From contig OZ007507.1 in NCBI GenBank assembly GCA_963931865.1, positions 2,464,783-2,528,782 on the forward strand: 64,000 nucleotides of DNA. The letters run 5' to 3'. Source of the stretch: Axinella damicornis. Lineage: Eukaryota > Porifera > Demospongiae > Axinellida > Axinellidae. Numbering within the stretch: position 1 is the first letter of the stretch; the number at the start of each line of letters is the position of its first letter. The notes under the pieces were generated by a model that made no database searches, was not told the DNA's origin, and worked only from the letters and a program-made list of their open reading frames with translations. Made by a program: the position numbers and the translations under genes. Shown here in pieces: positions 33,601 to 44,331 of this stretch.

Positions 33601-34788
33601 AATAACCACCTTGCCTTGCTTGTCCCTTTTGCACTGATGGGAATAGCACTAGTCCTTTTGCTGTTTGTCTGCAAGCTGACAGTGGTGACAGGAACACTCA
33701 GTGGGCTAGTGTTCTATGCCAATATTGTAGGAGTCAACCGGACATTGTTTCTACCAGTGGAAACTACAGACGCTTTATCGGTCTTCATTGCATGGCTAAA
33801 CCTTGACTTTGGTGTTGAATCTTGTTTCTACAATGGAATGGATGCTTACACCAAAACATGGCTGCAGTTTGTGTTCCCTGTATATATTTGGACGATAGTA
33901 GGACTCCTGATTGTTGTTAGCCGTTTCTCAGACAAGTTTGCAAAACTGCTAGGCAACAACCCAGTTTCTGTCTTGGCCACACTCATCCTCCTCTCATATG
34001 CAAAGATTCTCCGCACGATAATTGCTGCTATTAATTTCACCTACCTGGAATATCCAACCTACATTAAAGGGGTGTGGCTGAATGATGCCAACATTAACTA
34101 CCTTAGTGGCAAACACATTCCCCTCTTCCTAGTGGCAATCTGTTTCTTCTTATTTCTCTTTCTTCCTTACACCCTCTTGCTTCTCTGTGGTCAGTGGCTC
34201 CAGGCCGTATCACACCTGAGGCTGTTTGCATGGGTCAACAGGCTGAAACCTTTTATGGATTGTTTCCATGCTCCTTACAAAGCAAAGCATCGCTATTGGC
34301 CTGGACTACTCCTTGTGCTTCGCTTTGGTCTTCTTTCAGTCTTTGCATTCAATCCTCAGCAAGACCCCAGTATCAACCTTCTAGCAATTCTGGTTGGATC
34401 CGCGACCCTGCAACTGTGGGCCTGGATCAGTGGTGGGGTTTACAGGAACTGGTGTCTCAATGCTCTTGAAGGTTCATTCAGTCTAAATTTAATCATCCTA
34501 GCTGCTGCTATCCACCACGTCAATCTCTCAGGAGGAAATCAGCTTGCTGTTGGATACGCCTCTGTTACCATAGCACTTGTAACATTCATTGGGATCCTTG
34601 TCTACCACATCTTCCAGCAAGTGAGGGACTCAAAGCTGTGGAAGAAGATTCCCAAGCTGAACAGGGAGTTGAACGAAAATCATGCAGCTGCTAATCCGGT
34701 TTGTATTCCTGAGGTAGTTGAAGACTCCAGTCAACTTCGTGAACCTCTGATTGAGGATCCTCCGAAACCGAACTATGGTGCCTTCTAA
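30649..34788 (+). CDS. Array copy 5: beta-helix/multi-TM surface protein, longest (1379 aa)
   Basis: The start is the first ATG of the M-M-S-Q pair after the acceptor C-C-T-A-C-A-G (ending 30631); an in-frame ATG at 30637 would add four residues. The order is as in the other copies, but the beta-helix is expanded to twelve Pmp-like repeats (about residues 272-647). Units 2 to 5 and 6 to 9 form a duplicated four-unit block (F-S-F-M-G-A-S-T-F, F-S-F-M-G-A-N-T-F, L-S-F-M-G-A-S-N-F, F-x-F-N-G-T-T-N-F), and units 10 and 11 repeat its second half. Loops between repeats are longer here (for example S-P-G-L-P-G-S and T-L-F-V-I-Y-G-G). Membrane segments start near residue 984, and the tail ends P-N-Y-G-A-F. 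The Cys-rich domain has an unusual Q-P-C-I-K and lacks three residues (S-A-E). The frame is intact. Confidence 0.85.
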   Translation: MMSQSTPPIIVVLVAALLLSTLSCCSTESVYCVTPTLPANTSCSSCPHNATHCATLSEYAQEAELYFTSNTTVIFLPGDHTLSMNITAASISRLTMCGESSSGYVARVVCNGSVGFSFTSMVDFRIHSLTFTSCGRSFGESKFKATLHLQSIENAELVNCSFHDNVGTALTVYDTNITLAENSEFTHNYCNHERFVPNSACIGGGITAVDSNLTFIGNTTFIGNDGSASVGISVTNCSLSSTGSIHFINTTNTGTSEMYTQNHTVGAIWALASSLSFTGTSNFINNSAHSGCCGAIFANNTYFSFMGASTFINNSASPGLPGSAFDHTTSGGAIYAYNTYFSFMGANTFINNSATLFVIYGGDGGAIYAYNTYLSFMGASNFINNSAGQQGGAIKAEGNTSFNFNGTTNFINNLAGQQSGETDFPSGGAISACMYVQSAISACNTYFSFMGASTFINNSAPDYGGAISASNTNFSFMGANTFINNSATPFILSSGGGGGAIYADNTNLSFMGASNFINNSAGEQGGAINAKDTSFSFNGTTNFINNSAGQQSDAYDFRSGGAIDADNTYLSFMGASNFINNSAGQQGGAINAEDTSFSFNGTTNFINNCADSIGGAILVADNTLLHFAGTSNFINNSAPDGNGGGVYLSACSFFFFPNTTVYWENNHARLGGAIFVDDQSPFIYCTKIERDIDNCFFQLPGQNLSNGIDVQFVFKDNSADVAGSALYGGAIDNCKLTGLNSYSSGEVFDMLVNIEDDRTNSSISSAPFGICSCEGNHLNCSKSPTYSVYPGETFHVSVVAVGQRNGSIVPSAVRSRFTAGHLQSFQYIQETNSTCTQLNYTFFALPFSNAKLELYADGPCTTFGDELVLQPCIKQTCPPGFELSKSSCVCEQRLERYTTHCSITDGLGRIIRDSHDQFWVGYDQSHGLILHPHCPLDYCVSHTVEFPLNNTDLQCAYQRTGLLCGACKRGYSLVLGTSQCTQCTNNHLALLVPFALMGIALVLLLFVCKLTVVTGTLSGLVFYANIVGVNRTLFLPVETTDALSVFIAWLNLDFGVESCFYNGMDAYTKTWLQFVFPVYIWTIVGLLIVVSRFSDKFAKLLGNNPVSVLATLILLSYAKILRTIIAAINFTYLEYPTYIKGVWLNDANINYLSGKHIPLFLVAICFFLFLFLPYTLLLLCGQWLQAVSHLRLFAWVNRLKPFMDCFHAPYKAKHRYWPGLLLVLRFGLLSVFAFNPQQDPSINLLAILVGSATLQLWAWISGGVYRNWCLNALEGSFSLNLIILAAAIHHVNLSGGNQLAVGYASVTIALVTFIGILVYHIFQQVRDSKLWKKIPKLNRELNENHAAANPVCIPEVVEDSSQLREPLIEDPPKPNYGAF

Positions 34789-35034
34789 CTACTTCCAGGG
34801 TGCAAGTGTGTTGTGTAATAATACTTTGGATAAGTGTCCACGATTGCAGCTAGGATGTTGATGTTTGTTTGTGCAAAGTTTTTGAGTTGTTTGTAACATA
34901 AAATTACATTACTTGCAAGTTGCATATTATGTTGCCTACTAGCTTAGGGTTAACAATAATTATTATTATGCTGTTAGCAGTTAACATTAATTACCCTTGT
35001 TTCCGATAGCTAGTAAAAATCATTTTGAGATTGC

Positions 35035-35144
35035 GAGAATTGTGTACTAGTAGTTGCCAAACCTGCTGTGGTAGTTGAGGCTTCAGTCAATTTCGTGAAC
35101 CTCTTCTTGAGGACTCTCCAGGACCAAATTATGGTGCCTTCTAA
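35035..35144 (+). pseudogene. Relic of an array-gene 3' end, second occurrence
   Basis: It matches the relic at 18107-18218 almost base for base, with Q-F-R-E-P-L-L-E-D and P-N-Y-G-A-F readable, and lies about 250 bases after the stop of copy 5. This copy keeps GAG where the other has TGA, so it is slightly less decayed. The upstream TAG remains, so it is not part of a longer frame. Confidence 0.75.
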
Positions 35145-36356
35145 ACTAGTATCCATGATTGTATGCTATATATGGAGCAATTTCAATTAGCCATACTTTG
35201 CATTTGCTGATATTGGTTTTTATTATTACCTGTGGTGCTTAAGCTAGGGGCTGGTTTCAACCTTGCAATCTCTTTCAGAAAAAAAACAAATGCAGCGAAA
35301 CTCTTTATATTGACTATAGCCATGACAATATTAGGTGGAGGGATGAAGTGGCTTAGCACTATAGCTGGATGCACAAGGACATATTCACATTCAGCATCGC
35401 TTACACTGAGCTATTATAGGTTTCGTACCAAGCATGGCAAAGCAACCATTTCAAGAACTCCATATGTATATGGTGATTGTGTTGTACATATACCAACTGA
35501 TTCAGATACTACAGTACGTTGTATATAACGTCTCACTCACTGATCCATCTGTATCACAACTGCTAGGAATTAAAATTCAGGTTTCATTGGAATGACAACA
35601 ATCTGTATCCGTGGGGTTGTTTCAATCTGAGATACAGATTACTTGGTGACTAACAGTGTTTGTTATTGCCATAGCAACGGAATTCTGAAACTTGATTCGT
35701 CAGGGATAACATTTGAAATGTAATGCCATAATGGAAATATCAGTTCATAGTAGCTAACAAGTGCATGTAACATATAGTGTTCTCTAGCTACCTTGTGTAG
35801 CTATACAACTAACAATAACTTTTAAGTGGCAAATATTCTCCAAAAACCTAAAGTCTATCTGAAGAATGAAGGAAGACTCAAACTGATATTGACTGCATGT
35901 ATATATGTTGGGGGTAATCTATATAATGTTGAAGGGACCATCACAAAAGTAGCTATAACTCTCCAGCCCAGGAGTGTCGTTTCTCTCCGTATGGGACACT
36001 GTTTACACCATATACAGGCACACAAATACTGCTGATCCATGTGCATGGATCGGTCGACAATCATGCATATGAAAGGACAACATGTAGCTCATGCAGTCAA
36101 GGATTTTGGTTCTCTCTATGTGAAACTAAGTCTTGCCAGTGATGTTCAAATGTTCACATAGGGTTTGCACACCATTAAACAGTGAAGGTCTGACTCTCCA
36201 TGCATGTACTACAATCACGGTTGCACACTGTTTGCCCATGGCTAGCTTGTCAGTACAAATTAGTCACATGCACAATAGTAAGTTATGATAACTCATTTGA
36301 TGTGTGGCAGCTGGCTGAACGTGATAGTTTGTAGAATTTTGCCATCAGTTGATAGC

Positions 36357-36418
36357 TGGAGTTCAGAAGACTGTTGACATAGCAGTTAGTGCAGGGAGTC
36401 AGCCCTAACAGACTGAAG
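36357..36418 (+). promoter_or_regulatory. Candidate leader exon of copy 6
   Basis: This is the conserved block with CAGTTAGTGCAGGGAGTCA, ending AAG|GTACTT at 36419. It lies about 2 kb upstream of copy 6 and shares the C-T-G-T-T-G-A-C-A-T-A-G variant with the copy 4 block. Confidence 0.4.
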
Positions 36419-38440
36419 GTACTTGCTTGTTGTGTGCATGTGCTTGATAAGGTTAGTTTATGGTAGCTAGTTACAAATTCAAAATTGAGTAATTTGAACC
36501 CATGTCCTTCTGAATACTATAAGTATATGCTCTTATACCAGTCACTACTATAATATATTATACCAAGCTGTACAGTGCCCGTGGTAGAGGAGCAGCAAAC
36601 AAGCTGCATATAGCTATAGTCATCTTTCTAGGTGGAATTTCTGATTCCAAATAATTGTGTGGAGATACCAACTGATTCTGAGGCCACGGTGTGCTGTCTA
36701 CATTGTCAGACTAAGCAGACACTCTCACTATCCTCGTCAAAAAATTTACTCACACAAGTGATCCTTGTAAGCCATGGCCAATATGTGAAGGCTAGCTTTC
36801 CAGTAAAGCAGAAAAGAAGCAAATAAGCCCGGACTTGTGATAGTCAATGAATGCTGAGGAAGAAAATGGCATGAATAAGTGAATTTAGTATGCTGACAGA
36901 GAGAGACAGCTAATGTAATGCATAGCTATGCAAGAGGCTGTGTTGGTAGATAGTGAGAGTACTAGCTCGGGCAAAGTGCTTGAAACTGCCATTTAGTCAC
37001 AGGATAAGGACACAATTGGGCAATCTGGTTGCTTCTACCACCCCTACTATGTGGTCTAGTCATTAAGCAGAGCAATTTGGCTCAAGCCTCCATGGCCACA
37101 CAATGTTTCCCACTATATGCAGCTGCTCCTCTGCCATGTGCCCACTGACTTGGAGCATCTGTGCACACGCGTGCCACTGTATATAAAGGATTTGGCAATT
37201 TAGCTAATTGTCACCACTGCCAACTCTGACTCACCATGCAGAATTGCAATGGCTTGATTAAAGAAGGTAGTTACTAGAATGTGTACAGTACAGGATGCAT
37301 TACACACACGGAGTACAGAATGTGTACAGCTATGAGCAGTACAGGATACATTATACACACGAGTACAGAATTTGCGGCAAGGGCTGGGAAGTTTGCATAG
37401 ACCACTGATGAGTGCTACACACAGCAAAGGGCATTGTTCCCATTTTTGACATGTGAACTGCAGTAGCTATATACTCGTGAACTTTTCAGGCTGTTATAAC
37501 AACTTCCATTGTTGCAGTACTCTGAAGTGGCTCATTACAGTACCATTGCTTGAAACCACACCTGAATCCAAGACTTTCTGAACACACTGCAATACAACAT
37601 TTCAATTAACCTTTCCTCCTCAAACCTCAGAATTTCTTTGTGGATCACACATTCATAACAACGACAAATTAGACGCTAGCTACATCATTGTAATGTCAGC
37701 CTTATCATATATCCATAGTACTTTTGGCACCAGCCCTGCATTGAATTCCAGCTGAAACTGTACGGAAAGCCGATGGCTGTTGCATGTGTGTGACATTTGC
37801 AGCCATTTGTGGAAAATTAAACAGCATTCTATCTTCATCTGTGTGTCTATAAAGGACCTCACTCCCTGTTGAAGAGACTGATTGAACATCATTGTTGCAT
37901 GTGATGTGTGTTTTAGCGTTGGTGCATGCAGGGATCGATGTCACTTGGTCCAATTGACTTTGATACATCAACCCTAAGAGACAATGATATGCATGGGAGG
38001 ACTTTCACTATTAGTGTAGCTGCGGCATTAAAAAATAAAAACCTCTGAACATAGTAGATAATCAGGCAGGGTGACAGTGCCGACCAGTCTAGCTGGTCGG
38101 TGTGGAATCAATATGAGTATGATATTTGTTGAAAACAAAAAGTGAAGCAAAAAAAAATGTGCCAAGGAACTCATCCTTTATAGCAAGGGTTGATACAAAC
38201 CTTCCAGAACTCCTGGCCTCTATAATGAAACTAGCTCCTTAAAAGTGCAGAGCGTCTTCCACAGAAATATATTGAGACTTGGTGAATGGCGGTCCAATAA
38301 ACCACAAGAAAGCAGGCATTAGGAAGTTATAACTACTTGATGAATTAACTTAAGGCTTGTGGCATAATTTGCAGGTAATTTATATGCCGATTGTAGCTCT
38401 AACACTAACTTCTGTTTTCCTACAGTATACATACAGAACA

Positions 38441-41400
38441 ATGATGTCCCAGCCCATACCATCAATTGTTCTTGTGGCAGCACTGCTCCTCAGCACCCTC
38501 TCCTGCTGCTCCGCTGAGAATGTGTACTGTGTCCTGCCAACCCTACCTGCCAACACCTCATGCTCATCCTGCCCTCACAATGCAACTCACTGTGCCACAC
38601 TTTCCGAGTACGCACAAGAGGCCGAATTGTATTTCACCTCCAACACCACAATAGTATTCTTACCAGGTGACCACACCCTCACTATGAGTATCACAGCTGC
38701 CAGTATAATCAGGTTCACCATGTGTGGAGAGTCTTCTTCAGGCTATGTAGCAAGAGTTGTTTGCAATGGGTCAGTTGGCTTTAGCTTCAGCAGTATGGTG
38801 GACTTCAAAATCCATTCTTTAACTTTTGTTTCATGCGGCAGGAGTTTTGGTACTTTTAAATTGAAAGCTACACTGCTTTTGGAGTCCATCGAAAATGCTG
38901 AACTAGTTAACTGTTCCTTCCATGACAACGTCGGCACTGCACTCATTGTATATGACACCAACATTACTCTAGCAGAGAACAGCGAGTTCACACACAACCA
39001 CTGTAATCATGAGGGGTTCATACCTAACACCGCATGTATAGGAGGAGGTGGCATCACTGCTGTTGATTGCAACCTGATTTTCACTGGGAACACAACTTTC
39101 ATTGGAAATGATGGCTCAGCTAGCACTGGAATCAATGTGACCAACTGCAGTCTGAGTTCCGCTGGAAGCATCTGCTTTATAAACCACACAAACACAGGTG
39201 ATACACAACACCCTGCTGGAGCTATCTGGGCATTAACAAGCTCTTTAAGCTTCACTGGAACCAGCAACTTCATCAACAATGCAGCAGATGAAGGTGGTGC
39301 GATTTACGCATCATTCAATGTGTCATTGAGTTTCATTGGAGCTAGCAACTTCATCAATAACACAGCAGGTCATGGTGGTGTGATTTATGCATTTTACAAT
39401 GTGTCGTTACATTTCATTGGAGCTAGCAACTTTGTCAATAACACTGCCGGTCATGAGGGTGGCGCAATTTCTGCATCATCCAATGTGTCAGTGAGTTTCA
39501 ATGGAGCTAGCAACTTCATCCATAACACTGCAATTTTTTTTGGCGGTGCAATTTCTGCACAATACAATGTGTCATTGAGTTTCACTGGAGACAGCAACTT
39601 TGTCAATAACACTGCAATTAATGGTGGTGGGATTTATGCACTATACAATGTGGAATTGAGTCTCACTAGAGACAGCAACTTCATCAACAACTCAGCAACT
39701 GAGGGTGGTGTATTTTTTGCATTCAACAACGTATCAGTTAGTTTCATGGGAACCAGCAACTTCATCAACAACTCAGCAAGTTTGGAAGGTGGTGGAGCAT
39801 TTCTGTCAAGGGCTTCCAGTTTCTTCATTTTGCCTAATACAACAGTGTACTGGGAGAACAATCGTGCAAGTTTTGGAGGAGCCATCTATGTTGTTGATCA
39901 ATCTCCCTTCATTTACTGCACTAAAATTGAAACAGATATAGATTATTGCTTCTTTCAACTTCCAGGCCAGAATCTGTCCAACGGTATTGATGTCCAGTTT
40001 GTATTCAAGGATAACTCTGCTGATTTTGCAGGCAGTGCATTATATGGTGGCGCAATAGATAACTGCAAACTTAACGGTTTGAACTCGTATAGTTCTGGTG
40101 AAGTGTTTGACATGTTAGTCCACTATGAAGATGACAGTGCAACGAATTCAAGCATTTCCTCTGATCCATTTGGCATATGCTCCTGTGAAGGCAACCATCT
40201 TAACTGTAGTAACTCACCCACATACACAGTGTATCCTGGTGAAACATTTCATGTTTCCGTGGTTGCAGTCGGACAGAGAAATGCAAAAATGCCTTCAGCA
40301 GTCAGAAGCGGTTTCACTGCCGGTTACCTTCAAGGCTTTCAGTACATCCAAGAAACCAACAGTACCTGCACCCAACTCAGCTACACTGTTTTTGCACAGT
40401 CTTACTCCGATGCCCATCTAGAACTTTACGCAGATGGACCATGTACAACCTTCAGTGATGAACTGGTTCTTCAACTGGATATACGTTCGACCTGCCCACC
40501 TGGCTTTAACCTATCAAGTGCCGAGAGTTCATGTGTGTGTGAACAAAGACTTAAAATGTACACAAGCCACTGCAATATAACTGATGGATTGGGGCGAATA
40601 ACACGTGATTCACGCAACCAATTTTGGGTCGGATATGATCAGGCTCATGGACTCATTTTACACCCACACTGCCCTCTTGACTACTGTGTCTCTCATACAG
40701 TGGAGTTTCCTCTCAACAATACAGATTTGCAGTGCGCTTACCAGAGGACAGGTCATTTATGTGGAGCTTGTAAAAGAGGCTATAGTCTTGTACTAGGCAC
40801 TTCTCAATGCAAGCAGTGCACCAATAACCACCTTGCCTTGCTTGTCCCTTTTGCACTGATGGGAATAGCACTAGTCCTTTTGCTGTTTGTCTGCAAGCTG
40901 ACAGTGGTGACAGGAACACTCAGTGGGGTAGTGTTCTATGCCAATATTGTAGGAGTCAACCGGACATTGTTTCTACAAGTGGAAACTACAGACGCTTTAT
41001 CGGTCTTCATCGCATGGCTAAACCTTGACTTTGGTGTTGAATCTTGTTTCTACAATGGAATGGATGCTTACAGCAAAACATGGCTGCAGTTTGTGTTCCC
41101 TGTGTACATTTGGATGATAGTAGGACTCCTGATTCTTTTTAGCCGGTTCTCAAACAAGTTTGCAAAACTGCTAGGCAACAACCCAGCTTCTGTCTTGGCC
41201 ACACTCGTCCTCCTCTCGTATGCAAAGGTTCTCCGCACAATACTTGCTGCTATTAATCTCACCTACCTGCAATATCCAACATACAGCAAAGGGGTGTGGC
41301 TGAATGATGCCAACATCAACTACCTTAGTGGCAAACACATTCCCCTCTTCCTAGTGGCAATCTGTTTCTTTTTATTTGTCTTTATTCCTTACACCCTCTT

Positions 41401-42010
41401 ACTTCTCTTTGGCCAGTGGCTCCAGACCGTATCACACCTGAGGCTGTTTGCATGGGTCAACAGGCTGAAACCTTTTATGGATTCTTACCATGCTCCTTAC
41501 AAAGCAAAGTATCGTTATTGGCCCGGACTACTCCTTGTGCTTCGCTTTGGTCTTCTTTTTATCTTTGCATTCAATCCTCAGCAAGACCCCAGTATCAACC
41601 TGCTGGCAATTCTGGTGGGGAATGGGATTGTTACAATTTGGGCCTGGATCAGCGGTGGGGTTTACAGGAACTGGTGTCTCAATGCTCTTGAAGGTTCCTT
41701 TGCTCTGAATTTAATCATCCTAGCTGCTGCTACCTACCACGTGAAACTCTCAGGAGGAAATCAGCTTGCTGTTGGATACACCTCTGTTACCATAGCACTT
41801 GTGACATTCATTGGGATCCTTGTCTACCACATCTTCCTGCAAGTGAGGGACACAAAGCTGTGGAAGAGGATTCCCAAGCTGAACAGGGAGTTGAACGAAG
41901 ATCATGCGGTTGCTAATCCAGTTTGTATTCCCGAAGTAGTTGAAGACCCTAGTCAACTTCGTGAACCTCTCCTTGAGGATCCTCCAAAACCAAATTATGG
42001 TGCCTTCTAA
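38441..42010 (+). CDS. Array copy 6: beta-helix/multi-TM surface protein (1189 aa)
   Basis: The start is the first ATG of M-M-S-Q after the acceptor C-C-T-A-C-A-G (ending 38425). It has a signal peptide ending C-C-S-A, seven Pmp-like repeats (about residues 266-453), the Cys-rich domain, membrane segments from about 794 and a tail ending P-N-Y-G-A-F. This is the intact sister of broken copy 4: the 5' flanks are nearly identical and the repeats align one to one, except that copy 6 has an extra unit (L-S-F-T-G-D-S-N-F-V-N-N-T). Minor differences from the family are F-L-Q-V-E-T for F-L-P-V-E-T and H-I-F-L-Q-V for H-I-F-Q-Q-V. It therefore serves as the reference for the lesions in copy 4. Confidence 0.85.
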   Translation: MMSQPIPSIVLVAALLLSTLSCCSAENVYCVLPTLPANTSCSSCPHNATHCATLSEYAQEAELYFTSNTTIVFLPGDHTLTMSITAASIIRFTMCGESSSGYVARVVCNGSVGFSFSSMVDFKIHSLTFVSCGRSFGTFKLKATLLLESIENAELVNCSFHDNVGTALIVYDTNITLAENSEFTHNHCNHEGFIPNTACIGGGGITAVDCNLIFTGNTTFIGNDGSASTGINVTNCSLSSAGSICFINHTNTGDTQHPAGAIWALTSSLSFTGTSNFINNAADEGGAIYASFNVSLSFIGASNFINNTAGHGGVIYAFYNVSLHFIGASNFVNNTAGHEGGAISASSNVSVSFNGASNFIHNTAIFFGGAISAQYNVSLSFTGDSNFVNNTAINGGGIYALYNVELSLTRDSNFINNSATEGGVFFAFNNVSVSFMGTSNFINNSASLEGGGAFLSRASSFFILPNTTVYWENNRASFGGAIYVVDQSPFIYCTKIETDIDYCFFQLPGQNLSNGIDVQFVFKDNSADFAGSALYGGAIDNCKLNGLNSYSSGEVFDMLVHYEDDSATNSSISSDPFGICSCEGNHLNCSNSPTYTVYPGETFHVSVVAVGQRNAKMPSAVRSGFTAGYLQGFQYIQETNSTCTQLSYTVFAQSYSDAHLELYADGPCTTFSDELVLQLDIRSTCPPGFNLSSAESSCVCEQRLKMYTSHCNITDGLGRITRDSRNQFWVGYDQAHGLILHPHCPLDYCVSHTVEFPLNNTDLQCAYQRTGHLCGACKRGYSLVLGTSQCKQCTNNHLALLVPFALMGIALVLLLFVCKLTVVTGTLSGVVFYANIVGVNRTLFLQVETTDALSVFIAWLNLDFGVESCFYNGMDAYSKTWLQFVFPVYIWMIVGLLILFSRFSNKFAKLLGNNPASVLATLVLLSYAKVLRTILAAINLTYLQYPTYSKGVWLNDANINYLSGKHIPLFLVAICFFLFVFIPYTLLLLFGQWLQTVSHLRLFAWVNRLKPFMDSYHAPYKAKYRYWPGLLLVLRFGLLFIFAFNPQQDPSINLLAILVGNGIVTIWAWISGGVYRNWCLNALEGSFALNLIILAAATYHVKLSGGNQLAVGYTSVTIALVTFIGILVYHIFLQVRDTKLWKRIPKLNRELNEDHAVANPVCIPEVVEDPSQLREPLLEDPPKPNYGAF

Positions 42011-42605
42011 CTATTTCCAGGGTGCAAGTGTGTTATAATACTTCAGATAAGTGACCATGATTGTTGCTATGAACTGATATTTGTTTTGTGCAAAGTTTTT
42101 GAGCAACATTACTTGCAAATTTCATAATTATTATGTAAACAGTTATTTTGAGATTGACATTTGTGGAAAATCCAATTGTTGAACCCGAAGAATCCAGTTT
42201 GAGGTTTCTGTGGCTGCGATAATGACACACCATTAACTGATCATGCACCAAATAAATTATGTATCTAATGTAGATTTGCAGTAATCACATGACCGTACAG
42301 TACTGAATGATGGCCATATACTTCTAACATAGTTCAAGCATGAAACAATAGTATGCACACAAACACATACTATAGCCATACGGGTGTGCTCATATTCAGC
42401 TATAAAGATTTGTACAGCTTAAATTTTATGCCAATGTTATAAATAGCTAGCTCGCTATAGCATGCATAATACATGGGCGCATATATAGCATGCAGTCACC
42501 TATTGGCAACTGTAACGGACATGGAGCACAGGAACGACTGATGGGAAGTTTGCTTAAATTGTATAGACCATGATGAGTATAGCTACTTATTTGGTCACAA
42601 CCTCA

Positions 42606-42850
42606 TAGCTAGCTAGTGGGGGATGATATTTGAGTCATACTTCCATGGCAACTCACAGCATTCTTTGAATTAGCATGCAAAGGACAGTCATGCATGCTCA
42701 TGAACAGAATTCAGTGGGATCTGATACTTGAGTAAACTTCCATAGCAACCCACAGCATTCTTTGAATTAGCATGGGAAGGAGAGTCATGTCCTTGAACAG
42801 AATTCAGTGGGAGCTGTTAGCTACTTGAGTCACACTTGAGTAAACTTCAG
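42606..42850. repeat. Minisatellite, about 100-bp units, two copies
   Basis: Units contain CCACAGCATTCTTTGAATTA and end GAACAGAATTCAGTGGG. Two units plus a partial are present here, against four plus a partial at 48308-48770. Confidence 0.85.
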
Positions 42851-42958
42851 TAGCTACTCTGAATAACCACTGATTTAGCAATGGTAGGATGGTCACGCAA
42901 CTGTTTTAACAAATACCCGTACTTCGCTAAAACAACAATTGTAGTGATAATTATCATA

Positions 42959-43629
42959 CAGTGCTCCCAGCAAAGAGAGTACATTTTCGGAAATTTTGAT
43001 TTTGGAAGTTACAACCAGTTTTTCACACTCAAATCACCATAAAACCACCTGAGAACCCCTTTGGACTGGATTTCCAAAAATAAAAAAATTCCATATAAAT
43101 TCAATAGAAAAACTAGGGGTCAAAGGTCAGATTTTTGATGAAATTTACAAAAATTGAACAAAAGGGGCAACATCTCAGGATCTGTAAGGGGTTAAGATTT
43201 TAAACTTGGGCCAGACATACTATAACATAAGCATGACCTCTCAGAAAAAAATCAGCTCTTAACTACCAGGTTTGTGTGAATGCTGACCCTAAAGTATAGG
43301 CCCCTGTAACATCTCTGCTCTCTCAGGACAACAGAATTAAGGATTCAAGATGGGCTTAAAACCTGCTCCACTTGGGTCACTACACGTGCATCAAGTTTCA
43401 GATCTTAACTCCTAGGTTTAGGGAAATGCCGACCCTAAAGTATTTTGCGTACTCAGTTGACATGTGGAGTTATAGCTCTGTTGGAATGTCATGTGACTTT
43501 ATTATTATTTTTTGATTGGTCACAAAATGGTTATGGTACATTTCTATCAACTTATTTTGAACATAGATGATGTCTATTTGAAGTTATACACAATTTTCTC
43601 AAAGAAACCAAAATGTACTGGGAGCACTG
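42959..43629. mobile_element. 671-bp mariner-type non-autonomous element with TA target duplication
   Basis: The ends are CAGTGCTCCCAG and its reverse complement CTGGGAGCACTG, flanked by TA on both sides (42957-42958 and 43630-43631). The paralogous site near 48868 reads straight through as T-T-A-T-C-A-T-A-G-G-C-T-C without the element, giving an empty-site comparison. A second shared stretch, TACATTTT, follows the terminal 12 bases at both ends. TA duplication and CAGTG ends fit the Tc1/mariner superfamily. No transposase frame is present, so it is a MITE. Confidence 0.85.
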
Positions 43630-43694
43630 TAGGCTCGGTAGAGTCTAATGTTATGTACGGTAGAACGGACACGCAATAGCTATATACATGCTGA

Positions 43695-44331
43695 CAAGTG
43701 TAAAAAAACGTGTGGATATGTAGGGATAGCAGAACAGCAAAAAGTAAGAAAACAAAGCAGGTCAGTCTGACAGTGTCTATGATGTAGCTCGGGCTCTGAT
43801 CCACTTCCGATCCTGAGATGCGCGAGTTAACTGAGAAGCCTTATTGATAGCGCGCTGAGTTTGCTCTACAAAACTGATTATGGGTTTTAGATTCATGAAT
43901 ATTGACTTACTATGCTGTGAAAACATAAGCAGGACTATGAATACTTACGCTGTCTCTGCATGTGTTCACTGTGTGGCTTCCCATGCACTGTGCGTGCGAA
44001 GAACCATATAGGATTGGCCGGGCACGTGCCCGCCCAGGCCCGCCCTTGGCTACGACACTGAGTAGAGAAGGGCTTCTCTATTCTAAAAGCTACGTTTTCA
44101 GCCAAAACTATGGTGCTGTGCAGATAGAGGCAACACTCAGCTATAACATATCTGTCGGCAAAATCGAGACCTTGCGTCCTTTGCGCGTATCTGCCTAAGT
44201 GACCTGAAATACCCGGTGACCGAAATTACCCGGACTTACCTTACTGAGCTGTTTTATGCCATCATCCCTGCTTGTTTGCTTACTTTTTGCTGTTCTGCTA
44301 TCCCTCGTAGCACCTTCATGCTTTGCACTAC
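43695..44331. mobile_element. Foldback element B1 with long terminal inverted repeats
   Basis: The left arm (43695-43761) contains GGGATAGCAGAACAGCAAAA. The right arm (about 44243-44331) contains its complement TTTTTGCTGTTCTGCTATCC. The 480-base interior is CpG-rich and differs from that of B2. The element starts within the segment shared with 48.9 kb. No open frame of note. Confidence 0.75.

Larger units (their letters stand above)
34789..38440. other. Spacer between copies 5 and 6
   Basis: It is close to the 17.9-20.6 kb spacer: 3' flank, gene-end relic (35035-35144), leader block (36357-36418) and shared text. It lacks the SINE and LINE-like pieces. A short local duplication of about 55 bases with GTACAGTACAGGATGCATTA-like text lies near 37280-37370. 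A candidate 51-base intron (38375-38425) precedes the start codon of copy 6. No other gene is seen. Confidence 0.6.
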
